The notes under the pieces are model-generated. The model was not told the DNA's origin. It searched no databases and saw only the letters and a program-made list of their open reading frames with translations. From Primulina eburnea (Eukaryota > Streptophyta > Magnoliopsida > Lamiales > Gesneriaceae), in contig NC_133114.1 of assembly GCF_022965805.1 (NCBI RefSeq), positions 4,980,261-5,044,260 on the forward strand: DNA of 64,000 nt, in the 5' to 3' direction. The position numbers and the translations under genes are program-made. This document shows, piece after piece, positions 45,627 to 58,745 of the stretch; within the stretch, counting starts at the first letter, position 1; each line of letters starts with the position of its first letter.

Positions 45627-45961
45627 TGTATATACCAGAATTGTTTGCATGCTCCTTTACAAATATATAATTATATAAGCCCATTAATCATTTTTAAATT
45701 AGGTAAAATAATAGATTAAATCATCCATAATATAATATATTGGCTCACATTATTCAAACTAGAAAAATAATATACCATTTACTTCTTAGACACGGAAATA
45801 ATAAAAACAAAAAAACTTTGTCTTGTCTCGTTCGGACCGAAAAGAAGTGTCAAAGTCATTTCAACACGTAGCTATTGTACTACCTCACCAATATTACATA
45901 AACCTTGGAAAAAGCTATTAATCGGTAAACCATGTGTCATTGCATTAACCTGCCAACTGTT

Positions 45962-46162
45962 GGGTCGGCTTTGCATATGTAAATGTAGACCAGATCACGG
46001 ACAAGGTTTGGACATGCCGGGCTCGGGTTGGCCCAACACCAACCCTTAACATGTCGACTTGATGCCGATTACGGTCCGGGTATGATTAAACATGGGTTCC
46101 GATTCGGTTCGACACTTTTATTTTTTTTAAGGGTCGGCTTTGCATACGTAAATGTAGACCAG
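45962..46162. repeat. 32-bp direct repeat around a 137-bp segment
   Basis: A stretch beginning GGGTCGGCTTTGCAT and ending GTAGACCAG occurs at 45962-45993 and 46131-46162 with one mismatch. The segment between them is rich in GGGTTGGCCCAAC-type text. The right copy marks the start of the G/C-rich leader of copia 3. Confidence 0.6.
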
Positions 46163-47779
46163 CAGGCGCGCGTGTCGGCGCAGCTTGCGGAAGGGTGGCG
46201 CACACCGCGGCGCAACGTGCGGAGCGTCCGCACGCCGCGCGCACAGGTGGCTGCCACTGCCCGAATCGTTCGGGCAGCGGGGGTGACTGCCCGGGATCTT
46301 CTCGAGAAGCGTTCTGATTGGTGGGCTTGAATTGTTTGGGCCCATGGTGCAATTTTCTGATTTTTCAAAATTTTGGGTAAAATTGACATTTTTGAAAATT
46401 GGTTCAATTTTTATTTTGGAAAATTAATTTTGGGAAATTAATAATTTTTTTGTAAAATAAATAATTAGAATATAATTTTAATTATTTATGATAAAAATTA
46501 GTTTTTATAAGAAATTAATTATTATTGATTTAATTTAAAATTAAATAAAGGAGTTTATTTAATTTATTAAATTCTTTAATTATTGTGGTGGTTAGTGATA
46601 TAATTATTAGATATATGATTGATCAATTAATTAAATTGTTTAATTAAATTGATGTGCATATTTGATATTAAATGCATGAAGGATGATCGAGAGCCTTGAC
46701 CAATGTGTTAGGTGTATGTTAGGATATTTTACTGTTTTTATTCAATTTTATAATATTTGATATTATTAAAGTGGGCCTGGTTTATGGCCCGTTCCCACCA
46801 CCATGAGATGTATCCCTTATGTGCCATGGCTATTCAAATGTAATAATTAGAAATAGTAGGAGATCAAGACTGGAAGATGGTGGGCCCGATGATCAAGATG
46901 AAGACATGTAAAATATTGGAAGCTTTTGTAATAAGTTGCATTTGCATCGCTGCATTCACCTAGGTTTGGACCAGGATCCATGTATGGGTCACATGGATCT
47001 AATAGTGTTGGCGATCGATCATCCTTATTTATTGTTGAATGTCATATTATGATATATGTGATATATAGTAGTATGCATGTATGTATATTATTATATAATA
47101 TAGTTGCATGAATCCGGCAAGCATACAAACTCGTGGCACGCGATTTTTAAATTAAAATGATGAGACCATTTTAAAATTAAAATCTCTCATTTTGAATAAG
47201 ATTCAAAATTTATATCGATCCGAAAAAGTAAAAATTAAAGGAGTTTAATTTTTCCTTGCCTTCCATCAACCGTGGTTGCATGTTGATCGCTACCCGCGGA
47301 CAGTGTCTGGCTCATATTATTGGGGAGGCCTGTACGCCGAAAAGCTGTGACTTCCACCGGACATATGATGTGAATTGAGTGGAACTCCCATGACTTCGGC
47401 TCATATTATTGGGGGAACTCATGGCGACCGTCTACTACGATTCAATATTGATGGGTTGGTTTGACACGTAAAAATAAACGACGTCATATTATTGGGTCCT
47501 TATTAAACGTGAGGCAAAACACGTGGAGGTTGCATAGGGATGCAATTGGACTCTACCTTTTAGAAATTATAATTGGCTAATATTATTCGGGATTATAATT
47601 GGCTAATTTGACTCTACGTGCCTACTAAGGAAATACGATTTCCCTTTTTCATCAGAGGGTGGTGGAAATGTCAAAATAGTAGGAGGGTAATTTATAAAAT
47701 GAAATCCATATTTTATATCTTAGAATTATTTTAAAATTATCAGTAACATTTATCTGTTTTCATTTTCAGTATATTTACG

Positions 47780-48961
47780 ATGTCTACTCGTAACCCGCTT
47801 TCAATCATTCTCGATCAAAACAAATTGACTGGCCCTAACTATCATGACTGGTTTCGAAACTTAAAGATTGTTCTGAACTCTGAAAAGATTGCGTATGTGC
47901 TTGATAAGAAGCCACCTAAGGAGGCGGCTCCTAATATCAGTAGGACTGAATTAGCTAAGCTTGAGATACATTGGGATCATGATCTCCAAGCTAAGAGCTA
48001 CATGTTGGCTTCTATGTCGAATGAACTTCAGAGGAGATTCGAGGAGGCGGTGAATGCTGCTGACATTCCCCTTCATCTGAAAGAATTGTATGCTGTACAA
48101 ACTCGTTCAGAAAGACATGCGACTGTTAAAGAACTCATGACTACACGCTTGCGAGAGGGGACTTCGGTCCATGAGCATGGTGTTAGGATGATTGGGCTCA
48201 TCGAGAAGTTGGTGGGACTCGATTTGGTTATACCTACTGAACTCTCGACTGATATTCTCTTGATGTCTTTGCCTGCCTCGTTCGATGGATTTGTGGTTAA
48301 TTTTAATATGAACAAGCTTGAGGCCACCCTTGAAGAGTTGGTCAACATGCTTACTAATTATGAGGCCACAGTTAAAAAGGAAAAGCCTGTTCTTCTAGTG
48401 GGTTCTTCGTATGGTACGAAAAAAGGAGCCCCAAATAAAGACAAGAAGCGTTCTGCCCCTCCAAAGAAGAACAAGCCCAACAAAAAGCCATACAAGAAAA
48501 CAAATCCGGGGCCCACAAAGCCTGACAAGTCAGAACAAGTCTGTTTCCACTACAACAAGCCTGGACACTGGAGGCGTAATTGCGCGGAGTATCTTGCCCA
48601 GAAGCGTTCTGGCCATGGTATGTTTTATATTGAAGTTAATGTTTCTATTAATTCCTTTTCTTGGGTATTGGATACCGGATATGGTTCTCATCTATGCAAT
48701 GATTTGCAGGTTATGGGAAGAAGCAGGAGACTTAGAGATGGTGAGACCTTTCTAAGACTAGGAAATGGAGCAAGAGTTGCTGCCACTGCCATTGGAGACG
48801 TTACTTTAATTTTGGACAATAATTTTAAGTTGTTTTTTAGAGACGTTTTATTTGTTCCTGAATTGGTTAAAACATTATTTTTATTTCTATGCTTGATAGG
48901 GATGGTTATTCTTGTGTTTTTGCTAAAGGTGTTTGCAATTTATACAAGAATGAATGTTTGA
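47780..48961 (+). pseudogene. Copia 3 gag and protease start
   Basis: ATG at 47780 (MSTRNPLSIILD) with the copia Gag signature KLTGPNYHDWFRNLKIVL at residues 14-31. The nucleocapsid knuckle reads CFHYNKPGHWRRNC, so the second cysteine of CX2CX4HX4C is a tyrosine. A lysine-rich stretch precedes it. The protease motif is VLDTGYGSHLC. From about 48880 the frame goes wrong and the polyprotein continues in another frame (from 48889). Gag would form the particle and bind RNA; the altered knuckle should weaken this. Confidence 0.88.
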
Positions 48962-51106
48962 TTGGAACCGGAGAATTAACAAACGATCTCTATAACTTAA
49001 AATTGAAAAATATTCCGTTAAACAATGTCCAAGCGCATACAAAAAGAACAACAAACAAAATAAAAATAGAAGATCCAAATCCTGCACAAATATGGCACGC
49101 TAGACTAGGTCATATTTCTCAAAAAAGGATGCACAAGCTAGTGGGAGAAGGCATGTTCGATTTGTCAGACATAAATTCTCTACCAACTTGTGAGTCCTGT
49201 TTAAAAGGAAAAATGACTAAAACTCCATTCAATGGAAACGTGGAACGTGCGCATGGTCTACTGGATTTGATCCACACGGACGTTTGTGGCCCGCTAAGTG
49301 TTAGCACAAAATTTGGGCATTCCTACTTCATTACCTTTACTGATGACCATTCGAGGTATGTGTACGTTTATTTGATGAAACACAAATCTGAAGCATTTGA
49401 AAAGTTCAAAGAATTCAGATCTGAAGTAGAAAATCAGTTAGAAAGAAGTATTAAGGCACTTCGATCTGATCGAGGTGGAGAATACTTAAGTGCTGAATTT
49501 TTGGGTTATCTAAAAGAGAATGAGATTCTCTCACAGTGGACTCCACCAGCAACACCACAATTGAATGGTGTTTCTGAACGTCGAAATCGAACCTTGATGG
49601 ACATGGTTCGATCTATGATGGGATTCACTGAATTGCCTATATCGTTTTGGGGCTTTGCGTTTGAAACTGCGGCAATGTTGTTGAATAATGTCCATACAAA
49701 AGCAGTAGATAAAACACCATATGAGATATGGATGGGAAAAACTCCCAAATATTCTTACATGAGAATATGAGGATGTCCTGCTTATGTGAAGCAAACAGTG
49801 GGAGACAAATTGGATAGTAGATCCATTTTGTGCTACTTTGTAGGATATCCAAAGAATTCTGTTGGATATTATTTCTATCATCCAAATGAAGCAAAAGTGT
49901 TTGTTTCAAGAAATGCCACCTTTTTGGAAAAGAAATTTCTATTAGATAGAAAAGGCAAGATGATTGAACTTGAAGAAATTCAAGATACTCCATCAACTAT
50001 AGAAGTTGGACCCATTTCCCAAGAACCAGTAGTTGAAGTACAAGCTTCTAGAATGTCTGATAGGGTTATTAGACCACCTGCAAGATATACGCTTCTTCAT
50101 GAACAAGGCCATGATGAGTCTTGTGTTGGATGTGATCCAATGAATTTCAAAGAAGCATTATCTGATACTGATTCAACCAAATGGCTTGAAGCCATGCAGT
50201 CGGAAATGGACTCTATGTATTCAAACCAAGTCTGGACATTAGTGGATCCACCTGAGGGAATCGTTCCCATAGGATGCAAATGGATCTACAAAAAAAAGCT
50301 TGGGGCGGATGGGAAGGTAGTGACCTTCAAAGCAAGACTGGTTGCAAAAGGTTATACTCAAAGGCAAGGAGTTGACTATGGGGAAACTTTTTCACCAGTT
50401 GTTATGTTTAAGTCCATTAGAATAGTACTAGCCATAGCAGCATGGTATGACTATGAGATATGGCAAATGGATGTAAAGACTGCTTTCCTCAATGGAGACA
50501 TCAAATACGAAATTTATATGTCTCAACCCGAGGGATACACATCAGTAGGAAGTGAGCATAAGGTATGCAAACTTCAGAGATCAATATATGGCCTCAAGCA
50601 GGCATCAAGGAGTTGGAACCTCAGATTTGATAGCACTATCAAAGAGTTTGGTTTTGCTAAGAATCCTGAGGAACCGTGTGTGTACAAGAAAGTTAGTGGG
50701 AGTGCAGTGACATTCCTAGTACTTTATGTTGATGATATCTTGCTCATTGGGAATGATGTAGGATTATTGCAATCAACTAAAGTGTGGTTGGCCAGTAAAT
50801 TCTCCATGGAGGACATGGGTGAAGCATCTTATGTATTGGGAATACAGATCTATAGAGATAGATCGAAAAGAATGCTGGGACTCACCCAAGCCACATATAT
50901 CGATACCATTATAAAACGATTCTCTATGGAAGAGTCCAAGAGAGGATACTTACCAATGTGTCATGGTATTACTCTATCTAAAGCGATGCGTCCCAAAACT
51001 GATGAAGAGATAGAGATGATGACACGAATTCCATATGCTTCAGCCATTGGTAGTATCATGTATGGTATGATATCGACACGTCCTGACATTGCTTATGCTT
51101 TGACAG
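48889..51106 (+). pseudogene. Copia 3 pol, integrase and RT part
   Basis: Pre-integrase with IWHARLGHIS (near 49090) and CX2C text, integrase with IHTDVCGP, ALRSDRGGEY and NGVSERRNRT (D, D, E), a TGA at 49768 where tryptophan is expected in the ...GCPAY block, then RT from 49786 with GCKWIYKKK, VAKGYTQRQGVDY, LYVDDILLIG and the IYGLKQASR block. Reading is stopped at 51107 by the hAT element, 8 codons into the block that leads to RNase H. Apart from the stop this part is well preserved. Confidence 0.9.
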
Positions 51107-54100
51107 TAGGGATGTAAATGAGCCGAGCTGTGCGCGAGTTTTTCGGATCTCGGCTCGTTAAAAAGCTCGTTCGGGCTCGTTCGTTAAGCTTATCGAGCCG
51201 AGCCCGAGCCTTATTTTGGGCTCGACAATTTTGTTGAGCCGAGCTTGAGATTAATGACGTTCGGCTCGTTAGCTCGTGAACATGTTCGATAATAGGTTCG
51301 TGAGCTCAAAATTGAGCTCGGCTCGTTTAGCTGACTCGTGAGCTCGAGCTCGGCTCGTTTAAGTGGTTCACGAGCTCGGGTTCGAGCTCGGCTCGTTTAG
51401 GTAGATCGTGAGCTCGAGCTCGAGCTCGGCTCGTTTAAGTGGTTCACGAGCTCGGGTTCGAGCTCGGCTCGTTTAGGTAGATCGTGAGCTCGAATTTGAG
51501 ATAATTAATGAGTTATAATATTAAAATAATTATGTATGATAAATAATAATAAATTAAAAATTAAAAATCTATACATATTATAAAAGTGTGAATTAAGGTC
51601 AAAGTTTTTCTATTGTGTATTGTCAACTTTGTCCTTAGTTTGTACATACAGAAAAAATTTAGTAAGGATGTTTTTGTCAAATCATTATTATGATAAGGAC
51701 AAAATTGTCAAACTACATTTATGTTAGATAATGATCAAGTTGCCAAAAAAAGCTGAAACTTTAAAATTCTTTGATTTTAATTTTCTTGTAGATGAATTAA
51801 ACAAAGTTTTTTCACAAAAAATATTAATTGAAAAGATTGAAAACCCAAAATATATTGGTTTTATTTGCTTATAGATGAAGTGAAAAAGAATTTTTTCACA
51901 AAAAACTTAATTTGTAAATTTTTTTCACAAAAAAGTTAATTTTTAGAAGATTAAAATAATAAAATTCTTTTGTTTTATTTTCTTGTAAATAAAATGAAAA
52001 TATTTTTTCCACAAAAACTTAATTTGTATAATGATATGATGTTAAATATATTTTATTTTACTTTTTGGGATATGAGCTTCTCAAATATAAGTTATTAGGT
52101 TGGATTCTAATAAAATTATATCAAAAATATATATTTACGCTCATAATATCTAATTAAAATTTATAAAACAGCTATATGTATCATATTCAATCAATATTTC
52201 ATATAATCTAATAGCCTAATATTGTTAAAAAAACAATAGATCTTAAAAGTAGTTGACAGCACTCCTTGAGATATGAGACCCAACTTTTAGAACATTATCC
52301 AAGAGTTCATCTGAAAGTATATATTTTGGGATTCATTCATTTTTCAGTAGACTTACTTGTATTGATGATAGTACCCACTTTACCATTCTGACTTAGGAGA
52401 GTAGGTTTGAAATTTGAGACTTACTAAAGATGCTTATCTCCCACTTTTCCTATAAAATGAATCATAATAACAAAATTGAACACAAATCAATTAACTTTTC
52501 TCATATATGCGTGAATTTTTCCCCTATGAAATAACGAGGACCACGTTTATTCAAATAGGCTAAGTGGAATGAAAACAATTGTTCATTTGACTTGTTTTCC
52601 CCCTTTTTTGCAAGTAAGCGCACAAACAGTGTTATGATAACAATTATTTTTCTTCCAACATAACATATCATTTATGCACTACATAATTAAAAAAAAATCG
52701 ACATAGCTCCACTTGTATAACGAAGATGTATTTTTATAAAGATGGATATAAGTAAATCAATTATAGATTTATGTAATCTGAAATGACAAATCTTTGAAGG
52801 TAAATTTTTAAAATTATTATGAATAAATCTTTACAAAAATTATTCATTATTGCTCAATATTTCTCTTTATGAGTTATGATTGATAATAAGAAATATCAAA
52901 TTTATTTGTTTTTATTTGCTTGTAGATGAAGTGAACATTTATTTTTCACAAAATATTAAATTGAATATGATTTGTTTTATTTTGTAAATCTATAATCTTT
53001 TGAATGAGTTATATATGCAAGAAGTATCTACCTGAACTTTATAACATAAAGAGGTTGTTGAATAATACAAGTATGGGTGAAGGTAGTTTCATGAAAGATA
53101 TGGTTAACAAAATGAAGACTAAATTCGACAAGTATTGGGGTCACTGTAACTTGTTAATTTCTATGGCAGCTGTATTAGATCCAAGGAATAAGATGAAGTT
53201 GATTGAATGGTGTTTTCCAGAAATCTATTCTGAAGTTGATGCAATTGAGAACATCGTTACAGTTCGTGAGACATTGCGTTTGTTGTATCGTGAATATGTT
53301 GATGCTCACAAAAATAATGTTGCTGAAAAGGATGTTTCAGGTGATGCTCAGAAAGAAAGTTCTAGTGTTTCAAGTATTGTTAGTGCAAAAGGAAAGGGTA
53401 AAGTAAGGACAGCATTTGCCAACTATATTAAGAATGTTGATAGTGTGGAGCAAGTGAAGTCTGAACTTGAAGTGTACTTTGAGGAAGGGGTTGTATTGTG
53501 TGAAGAAGATGATGAATTTGATGCATTGTCATGGTGGAAGATGAACAACTTAAAGTTTAGGATTTTTTCAAAGATGGCATGTGATGTACTATCAATTCCA
53601 ATAACTTCTGTCGCTTCTGAATCGGCTTTCAGCGCTGGTGGTAGAGTTATTGATTCATATCGTGCCAATTTGGGAGTGGATACGGTTCAGATGTTGCTTT
53701 GTGCAAAAGATTGGTTACGTGCCCGGTACCAAGTCAAGAGAAAAGAAAATGTAAGTAAATTGATATTTAATTTAATTGTATCTTTATTAGATATGTGTTA
53801 TTTTCTATTAATTTAGGTTGGTTAATTCTAACATTTTGAATTTTTGTGCTTGTATGTAAAAGGAAAATTCGGGGCTTAAGGAGATTCATTTGAATTAAGG
53901 TCATTACCATCGAATGTTTATCATTGAATTGGTGAAGTTTGTTTGTTTGTTTTAATTTAAATATCTTTTTTGTTTTATCTTGTTGAATTCCTATTAGGTT
54001 GTTGAAGTTGGGTTCACGAGGGAGCGAGGCAAGAACAGCAAGCTCATTCATGCTCTGGTAATTCTTTTATGTTTTATGATGTTGAATTCTTATTTGGTTG

Positions 54101-54523
54101 TTGGGTTTAATTAAGTTGTTTTTTTTCTTATTTGATCATTAGAAAAAAGAACCGATCCCAAAGAAACTTATTTAATTAAGTTGTTTTTTTCTTATTTGTT
54201 AACGAGCCGAGCTCGAGCCGAGCCCGAGCTTCAAACCAAAGGCTCGTAACGAGCCCGAGCCGAGCAAATAGTTTAACGAGCCGAGCCCGAGCTCGCTTAA
54301 CGAGCATGTTTAACGAGCCGAACCCGAGCCAGGCTCATTAAACAAGATAAACGAGCCATTAACGAGCCGAGCTCGAGCCGAGCCCGAGCTTAATAAATTC
54401 CGAATGAGCCGAGCCCGAGCTTCAAACCCGAGGCTCGTAACGAGCTCGAGCCGAGAAAATAATGAAACGAGCCGAGCTCGAGCCAGCTACTGCTCGGCTC
54501 GGCTCGGCTCATTTACATCCCTA
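51107..54523 (+). mobile_element. hAT transposon, internally deleted, nested in copia 3
   Basis: 3417 bp with inverted ends TAGGGATGTAAATGAGCC. The right flank is GCTTTGAG (54524-54531). The left flank reads GCTTTGACAG (51097-51106), the same 8-bp duplication with a CA insertion. Both subterminal regions (51120-51495 and 54200-54520) are packed with GAGCTCG and GAGCCGAGC motifs, arranged on the left as about 85-bp tandem units; these are probably transposase binding sites. Only the 3' part of a transposase gene remains. Confidence 0.9.
53004..53816 (+). pseudogene. hAT transposase, C-terminal part
   Basis: 271 codons are open from ATG 53004. The C-terminal hAT dimerisation domain (hATC) is clear: FDALSWWKMNN, FSKMACDVLSIPI, SVASESAFSAGGRVID and a final CAKDWL (about residues 170-245). 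The N-terminal BED zinc finger and the first part of the RNase-H-like catalytic core are not found upstream (51500-53000 is non-coding A/T-rich DNA). An intron-like GT follows near 53751, after which the reading is not homologous, so the true end may be spliced. It cannot cut DNA alone, though a dimerisation fragment could interfere with a full-length relative. Confidence 0.88.
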
Positions 54524-55138
54524 GCTTTGAGTGTTACAAGCAGATATCAGGCGAACCCTGGTCCAATGCATTGGAAGACCGTGAAAGACATTCTTAAGTA
54601 CTTAAGAAGGACTAAGAATTTGTTCATGATCTATGGGGGTGGAGAATTAAAATTGGAAGGCTATACTGATTCTAGCTTCCAATGTGATGTAGATGATTCG
54701 AAATCGACCTCTGGTTTTGTATTCATGCTTAATGGTGCGGCTGTCTCTTGGAAAAGTTCCAAGCAAGACACCGTTGCAGATTCCACCACTGAAGCTGAGT
54801 ACATTGCTGCATCTGCTGCAGCGAAAGAGGCAGTTTGGATGAGGAATTTTGTCCAAGAGTTGGGCGTTATTCCTAATGGAGTTGATCCAGTCCCGGTGTA
54901 TTGCGACAACACTGGTGCCGTTGCGCAAGCAAAGGAACCAAGGTCTCATCAGCGATCCAAACATGTACTGAGAAAATTCCACATCATCCGGGAGATTGTG
55001 GGAAGGGGAGACATATCAGTCGAAAGAGTCCCCTCTGCAGATAACGTTGCCGATCCACTTACGAAGCCCTTGCCAGGACCATTGTTTGAGAAGCATCGCG
55101 AAGCAATGGGATTAAAGTTTATGGGTAGTTGGCTCTAG
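54524..55138 (+). pseudogene. Copia 3 pol, RNase H part
   Basis: This continues the frame broken at 51106. RNase H motifs are TDSSFQCD, SSKQDTVADSTTEAEYIA and VYCDNTGAVAQ, and the end is NVADPLTKPLPGPLFEKH with TAG at 55136. The upstream part of the open frame (54404-54523) is hAT end sequence and not part of the gene. Confidence 0.9.
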
Positions 55139-55141
55139 GGC

Positions 55142-55152
55142 AAGTGGGAGAT
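55142..55152 (+). other. Copia 3 polypurine tract
   Basis: AAGTGGGAGAT just before the 3' LTR; a usual copia purine tract form. Confidence 0.7.
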
Positions 55153-57133
55153 TGTTAGAGTAGATGCCCTACAAGTCAACTGTGGACTAGGGATTTTATT
55201 GACTCAAGTGTAATAAACAATCTTTATTTTAATATAATTCATTATTTCATGGTTTGTTAATTCTTTATCTGTATACCCATGTTATCAAACATAGATAAAG
55301 ACCTTGATTATACTTTAATACAAATGAATCGTAATTCGATGTTGAAACTCGTTTGTAAATACTGTATGATCAAATTCGTTCCTAGTCGATTCAGCCGCCT
55401 AAAACATGGATAAAGGTCGCTTGAGCTCGAGACTAGCATCTGTGATGTTGTGTACTGCGTTTCTTAGTAAGGGCATAGAGATGTCCAAACATGCAGATGG
55501 GTAGTCATATGATGATTATACCGAACAACCCTCCCTCGGACTTTCCAGTGGTTATCATTCATCGAGAGGATAAGTCTGTGGTTACGATTGTACACCATTA
55601 ATCCTTACGACCCGGGACAACACCGAGGCTCTATATGCTAGGGCTGTGCTTTGACTCGTTTACCGGCTCCAGGAGAGTCATCAGGTGGCGAGGTTGGGTA
55701 CAGTTGCGACACATATAGGAGCCAGTGCATTGTAGTCGGGGATTCACCGCTCACCTACGGGTGTGGATATCCTATGTGATCTAATGAAATAATAGTGCAT
55801 GGAATCTCTGGCCAGAGTACGAGATGTACGTTGGAGAAGGAGTTCTCCAAATAGTACAAGTGATGCCACTATTATAGTTATCACATAATTATCGAATTAA
55901 TATGCAACTCTCGATGAACCAATGGTTGTAGATTCGATAGGGATATATGAGATGAAGGGACTGTACTGTACGTTAATCATAATCGACTGGTTCTTGCAGG
56001 CACTATCAGTGATACCTAGGAGATCATGGGGCGATGCTACTAGACGCTCTTACCATGATCCGATGGGTGCAATCAGAAATGAGTTCTGACATTCTTGATC
56101 AAGGTGTTGATGAAAAGAATGGGGCTAACTAGGGTAAGCCCGAATAAAGGATTCTGCCCTGAATCACAAAGAGTTGTGAACCCACGGCTAGCTGTATCCC
56201 TGAACCATTGAGGGTCACACAAGTACTGGATTGTTTGTTCCCGTTGAGAGAATAAATTCAAGAAGTTGAATTTATATTATATAGTAAATTCAAGGAGTTG
56301 AATTTATGATAATTAAATTTTGAGAAAATAAATTCAAGGAGTTGAATTTATAAAATTTGAGAATTTAATTTATTAAACTCAAATGTTGGGTTTATTAAAT
56401 ATTAAATTTTGGAGGTGATGTAAATTCAAGTTGTTGAATTTATAATTTAAATAATAAATTCAAATGTTGAATTTATAATGTATTTAATTTATTAAGCTCA
56501 AAAGTTGAGTTGATTAATTAATAAATTAAAAATGGTGGATAATATGTTTAATGGGCTTGTAGGGGTACACGTCCAACATATTAAATAATTAAAGTTTTAA
56601 TGGGCTTTGATTAAATTAATTAAACTAGTTGGATTAGCCCAATTAATTAAATCAAGCCCATTAATGTTAATTATGTAATTATTTTATTATTTTATTATAA
56701 ATAATACCTTGAAAGTTGAAACCACTAAACCTAGCCACCACCAACCAAAATTACGTGAGCCCACCTCCAAAGGAAAAAGGATTTTTGGCCACCTCTTGAA
56801 ATTCCTTTTAGGGTTTGAGCCGTCTCTCATAATTTTTTCTTCTACGAAAAATCTCTTTCACATTCTCTAGTGCAATTTGAAAGAGGAGCATACTATCTAG
56901 TCGTGGACTTGATAGGAGGATTTTATCGAAGAAAGTTCGTAGGAAATCAACAAGAGCTAATCCGTTTTTATACCGGATTAGTTGGAGTCCAGTGATTTAT
57001 TCACCAAAGGTATAATCTACTGAACATCCTATGCATGTTTAATTTCCAAGGCAAAATTATTTTGTTTTTCAAAATAAAATAAAAATTTTAAAACTTCCGC
57101 TGCGTTTGGGCGTATAGAAAACCAGATCCAACA
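55153..57133 (+). repeat. Copia 3, 3' LTR
   Basis: About 1980 bp, starting TGTTAGAGTAGATGCC and ending AGATCCAACA. It contains a run of imperfect AATTCAAGGAGTTGAATTT units at 56255-56500. No second copy in the window. Confidence 0.75.
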
Positions 57134-58228
57134 CGAACTCGTGTGGCATGATGATTTCTCCCTTTCCTTTGCCACCATTACGAGTCATGATCATTTGTAT
57201 AAATATGAAATTCAAGTAATTATGAAAATAAATCAATAATTGATAATAAATAATTGAGACTTGATATTTTGATAATCAATAAACAATTAGAATTAAAGAT
57301 TTGAGAGAAAAACGTGTGAGAAAAATGAAATGGGTGGTGGGTTTTATAGAAAAATTTCGAACAAATAAAAATTGCAACGATCAATCCTATGGTACGAGCC
57401 AACCCAACAGGTTGACTGTTGCACAACGATCACGTCATCGCTGTGTCTGTTGATTTCAAATGATTTTTTTAAAAGAACGATCGACCCATTAGGTTGATAA
57501 CGGTCACGTTATCTTCAACAGTCACTTAATCAACCAATCATGGCCGTTAATTTAAAGTAAACAAAATATTTTGGTCGACATGCCGAGTCAAACACGTCCA
57601 ACCTGACATGTCGACGTGTTTGACACCCATAAACCCTAGCTGGACCGCCTTAGGATAGTTCCGGATCAAACACATTGGCCCGATTAACTAACCCGTTGAC
57701 CACGAACAGGTTCCAGTTCGGTCCCAATTTGACTCAGCCCTTGGCCAGATCTTATGTAAATACATGAAAAGAATGAACAAAACTTAAGGCAAACAATGGG
57801 TCAGCTCTTATTGACATGTTCGTTCGATCCTGCCCCCACAAGATTTAAATGGTCCAGATTTAGCCACATTTGTGATTTTAAAAAAAAAATAGTGGACCCC
57901 ATATACTTATGACTAAATCTGGACCCTTGATCTACACATGGGGGCACTGTCCCCATATGTATGATGAAATATTCCAGATTTGAGCCATTAAAATTTGTAA
58001 GGACTCATGTTTTTCTCGATTCATTAAAAATTTAAACTTAAATACATAACAGGTTGGACTCATTGGATCGTAAAAAAATTTATATTAATATTTGATATAT
58101 CTAATTTATCAAAATAATAATAATAATATTAGTATTTGACATATCTAATTTTAGTTAACACGCGACAAAGAATAAACAAAGTAATGTAAATTGAGGCTCT
58201 TATAATAAAATCAACTCGATCAAAACAT
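57134..58228. other. Intergenic DNA
   Basis: No gene. It holds the foldback at 57831-57946 and text near 57590-57700 that loosely resembles 45994-46130. Confidence 0.5.
57831..57946. repeat. Imperfect foldback
   Basis: TGCCCCCACA on the left pairs with TGGGGGCA on the right, and GGTCCAGATTTAG with CTAAATCTGGACC further in; about 116 bp. Probably a small MITE-like repeat. Confidence 0.65.
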
Positions 58229-58402
58229 GAGTGAGTCTCATGTGAGACCGTCTCACGGATCATAATCTGTGAGACGGGTCAACCCTACCCATATTCACAA
58301 TAAAAAGTAATACACTTAGCATAAAAAGTAATACTTTTTCATGGGTGACCCAAATAAGAGATCCGTCTCACAAATACGACCCGTGAGACCGTCTCACACA
58401 AG
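58229..58402 (-). repeat. Short inverted-repeat element (GAGAC family), copy E
   Basis: The best-kept copy. Both ends contain GTGAGACCGTCTCAC, and the middle has TTTTTCATGGGTGACCC and AACCCTACCCATATTCAC. Confidence 0.85.
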
Positions 58403-58745
58403 TTTTTGTCTCAAAACATTATCTTTGAGATCCGCCCTCTTCATCACCAAACATCGTGTCCATATACTTTTTAGGCTAGAATCTTTATTTGTAAATAAAT
58501 ATAAAAAACGATATAAATTTTGCTAAATAATATAATTAAAAAAATGTATTTAACATTTGCGTTTAAATAAAAACACACATATACATTACTAAAATTATTG
58601 ATGCCTAAAAAAATTTGGTATAATATATATTAGTATTAAAACCCTAACATGTAAGGTCTTACAAGATATGTTACCCGATTCGTACCCGTTAAAGATCAAA
58701 ATTAATAAAAACACATGACATGAGACTAATTTTTAATGGCAAAAA

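Larger units (their letters stand above)
46163..57133 (+). mobile_element. Ty1-copia retrotransposon 3, 5' LTR missing, interrupted by a hAT element
   Basis: Leader-like DNA (46163-47779) is followed by gag, protease, integrase, RT, a hAT insertion (51107-54523), RNase H, a purine tract and a 3' LTR (55153-57133). I cannot find a 5' LTR matching the 3' LTR upstream of gag, nor a usual primer site, so the left end is lost or replaced and the left limit given is a guess. The leader contains a G/C-rich stretch (46160-46320). The coding region has one frame shift near 48890 and one nonsense codon at 49768. The 3' target duplication cannot be checked without the left end. Confidence 0.75.

Noticed and set aside
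46028..46407. Several overlapping G/C-rich frames
   Set aside because: Open in many frames only because the stretch is G/C-rich; it is probably part of a retroelement leader.
45994..57760. Idea that copia 3 sits inside a larger element with matching text near 46000 and 57650
   Set aside because: The resemblance is limited to short GGTTGG/ACATGTCGAC words and could not be turned into a defined terminal repeat.
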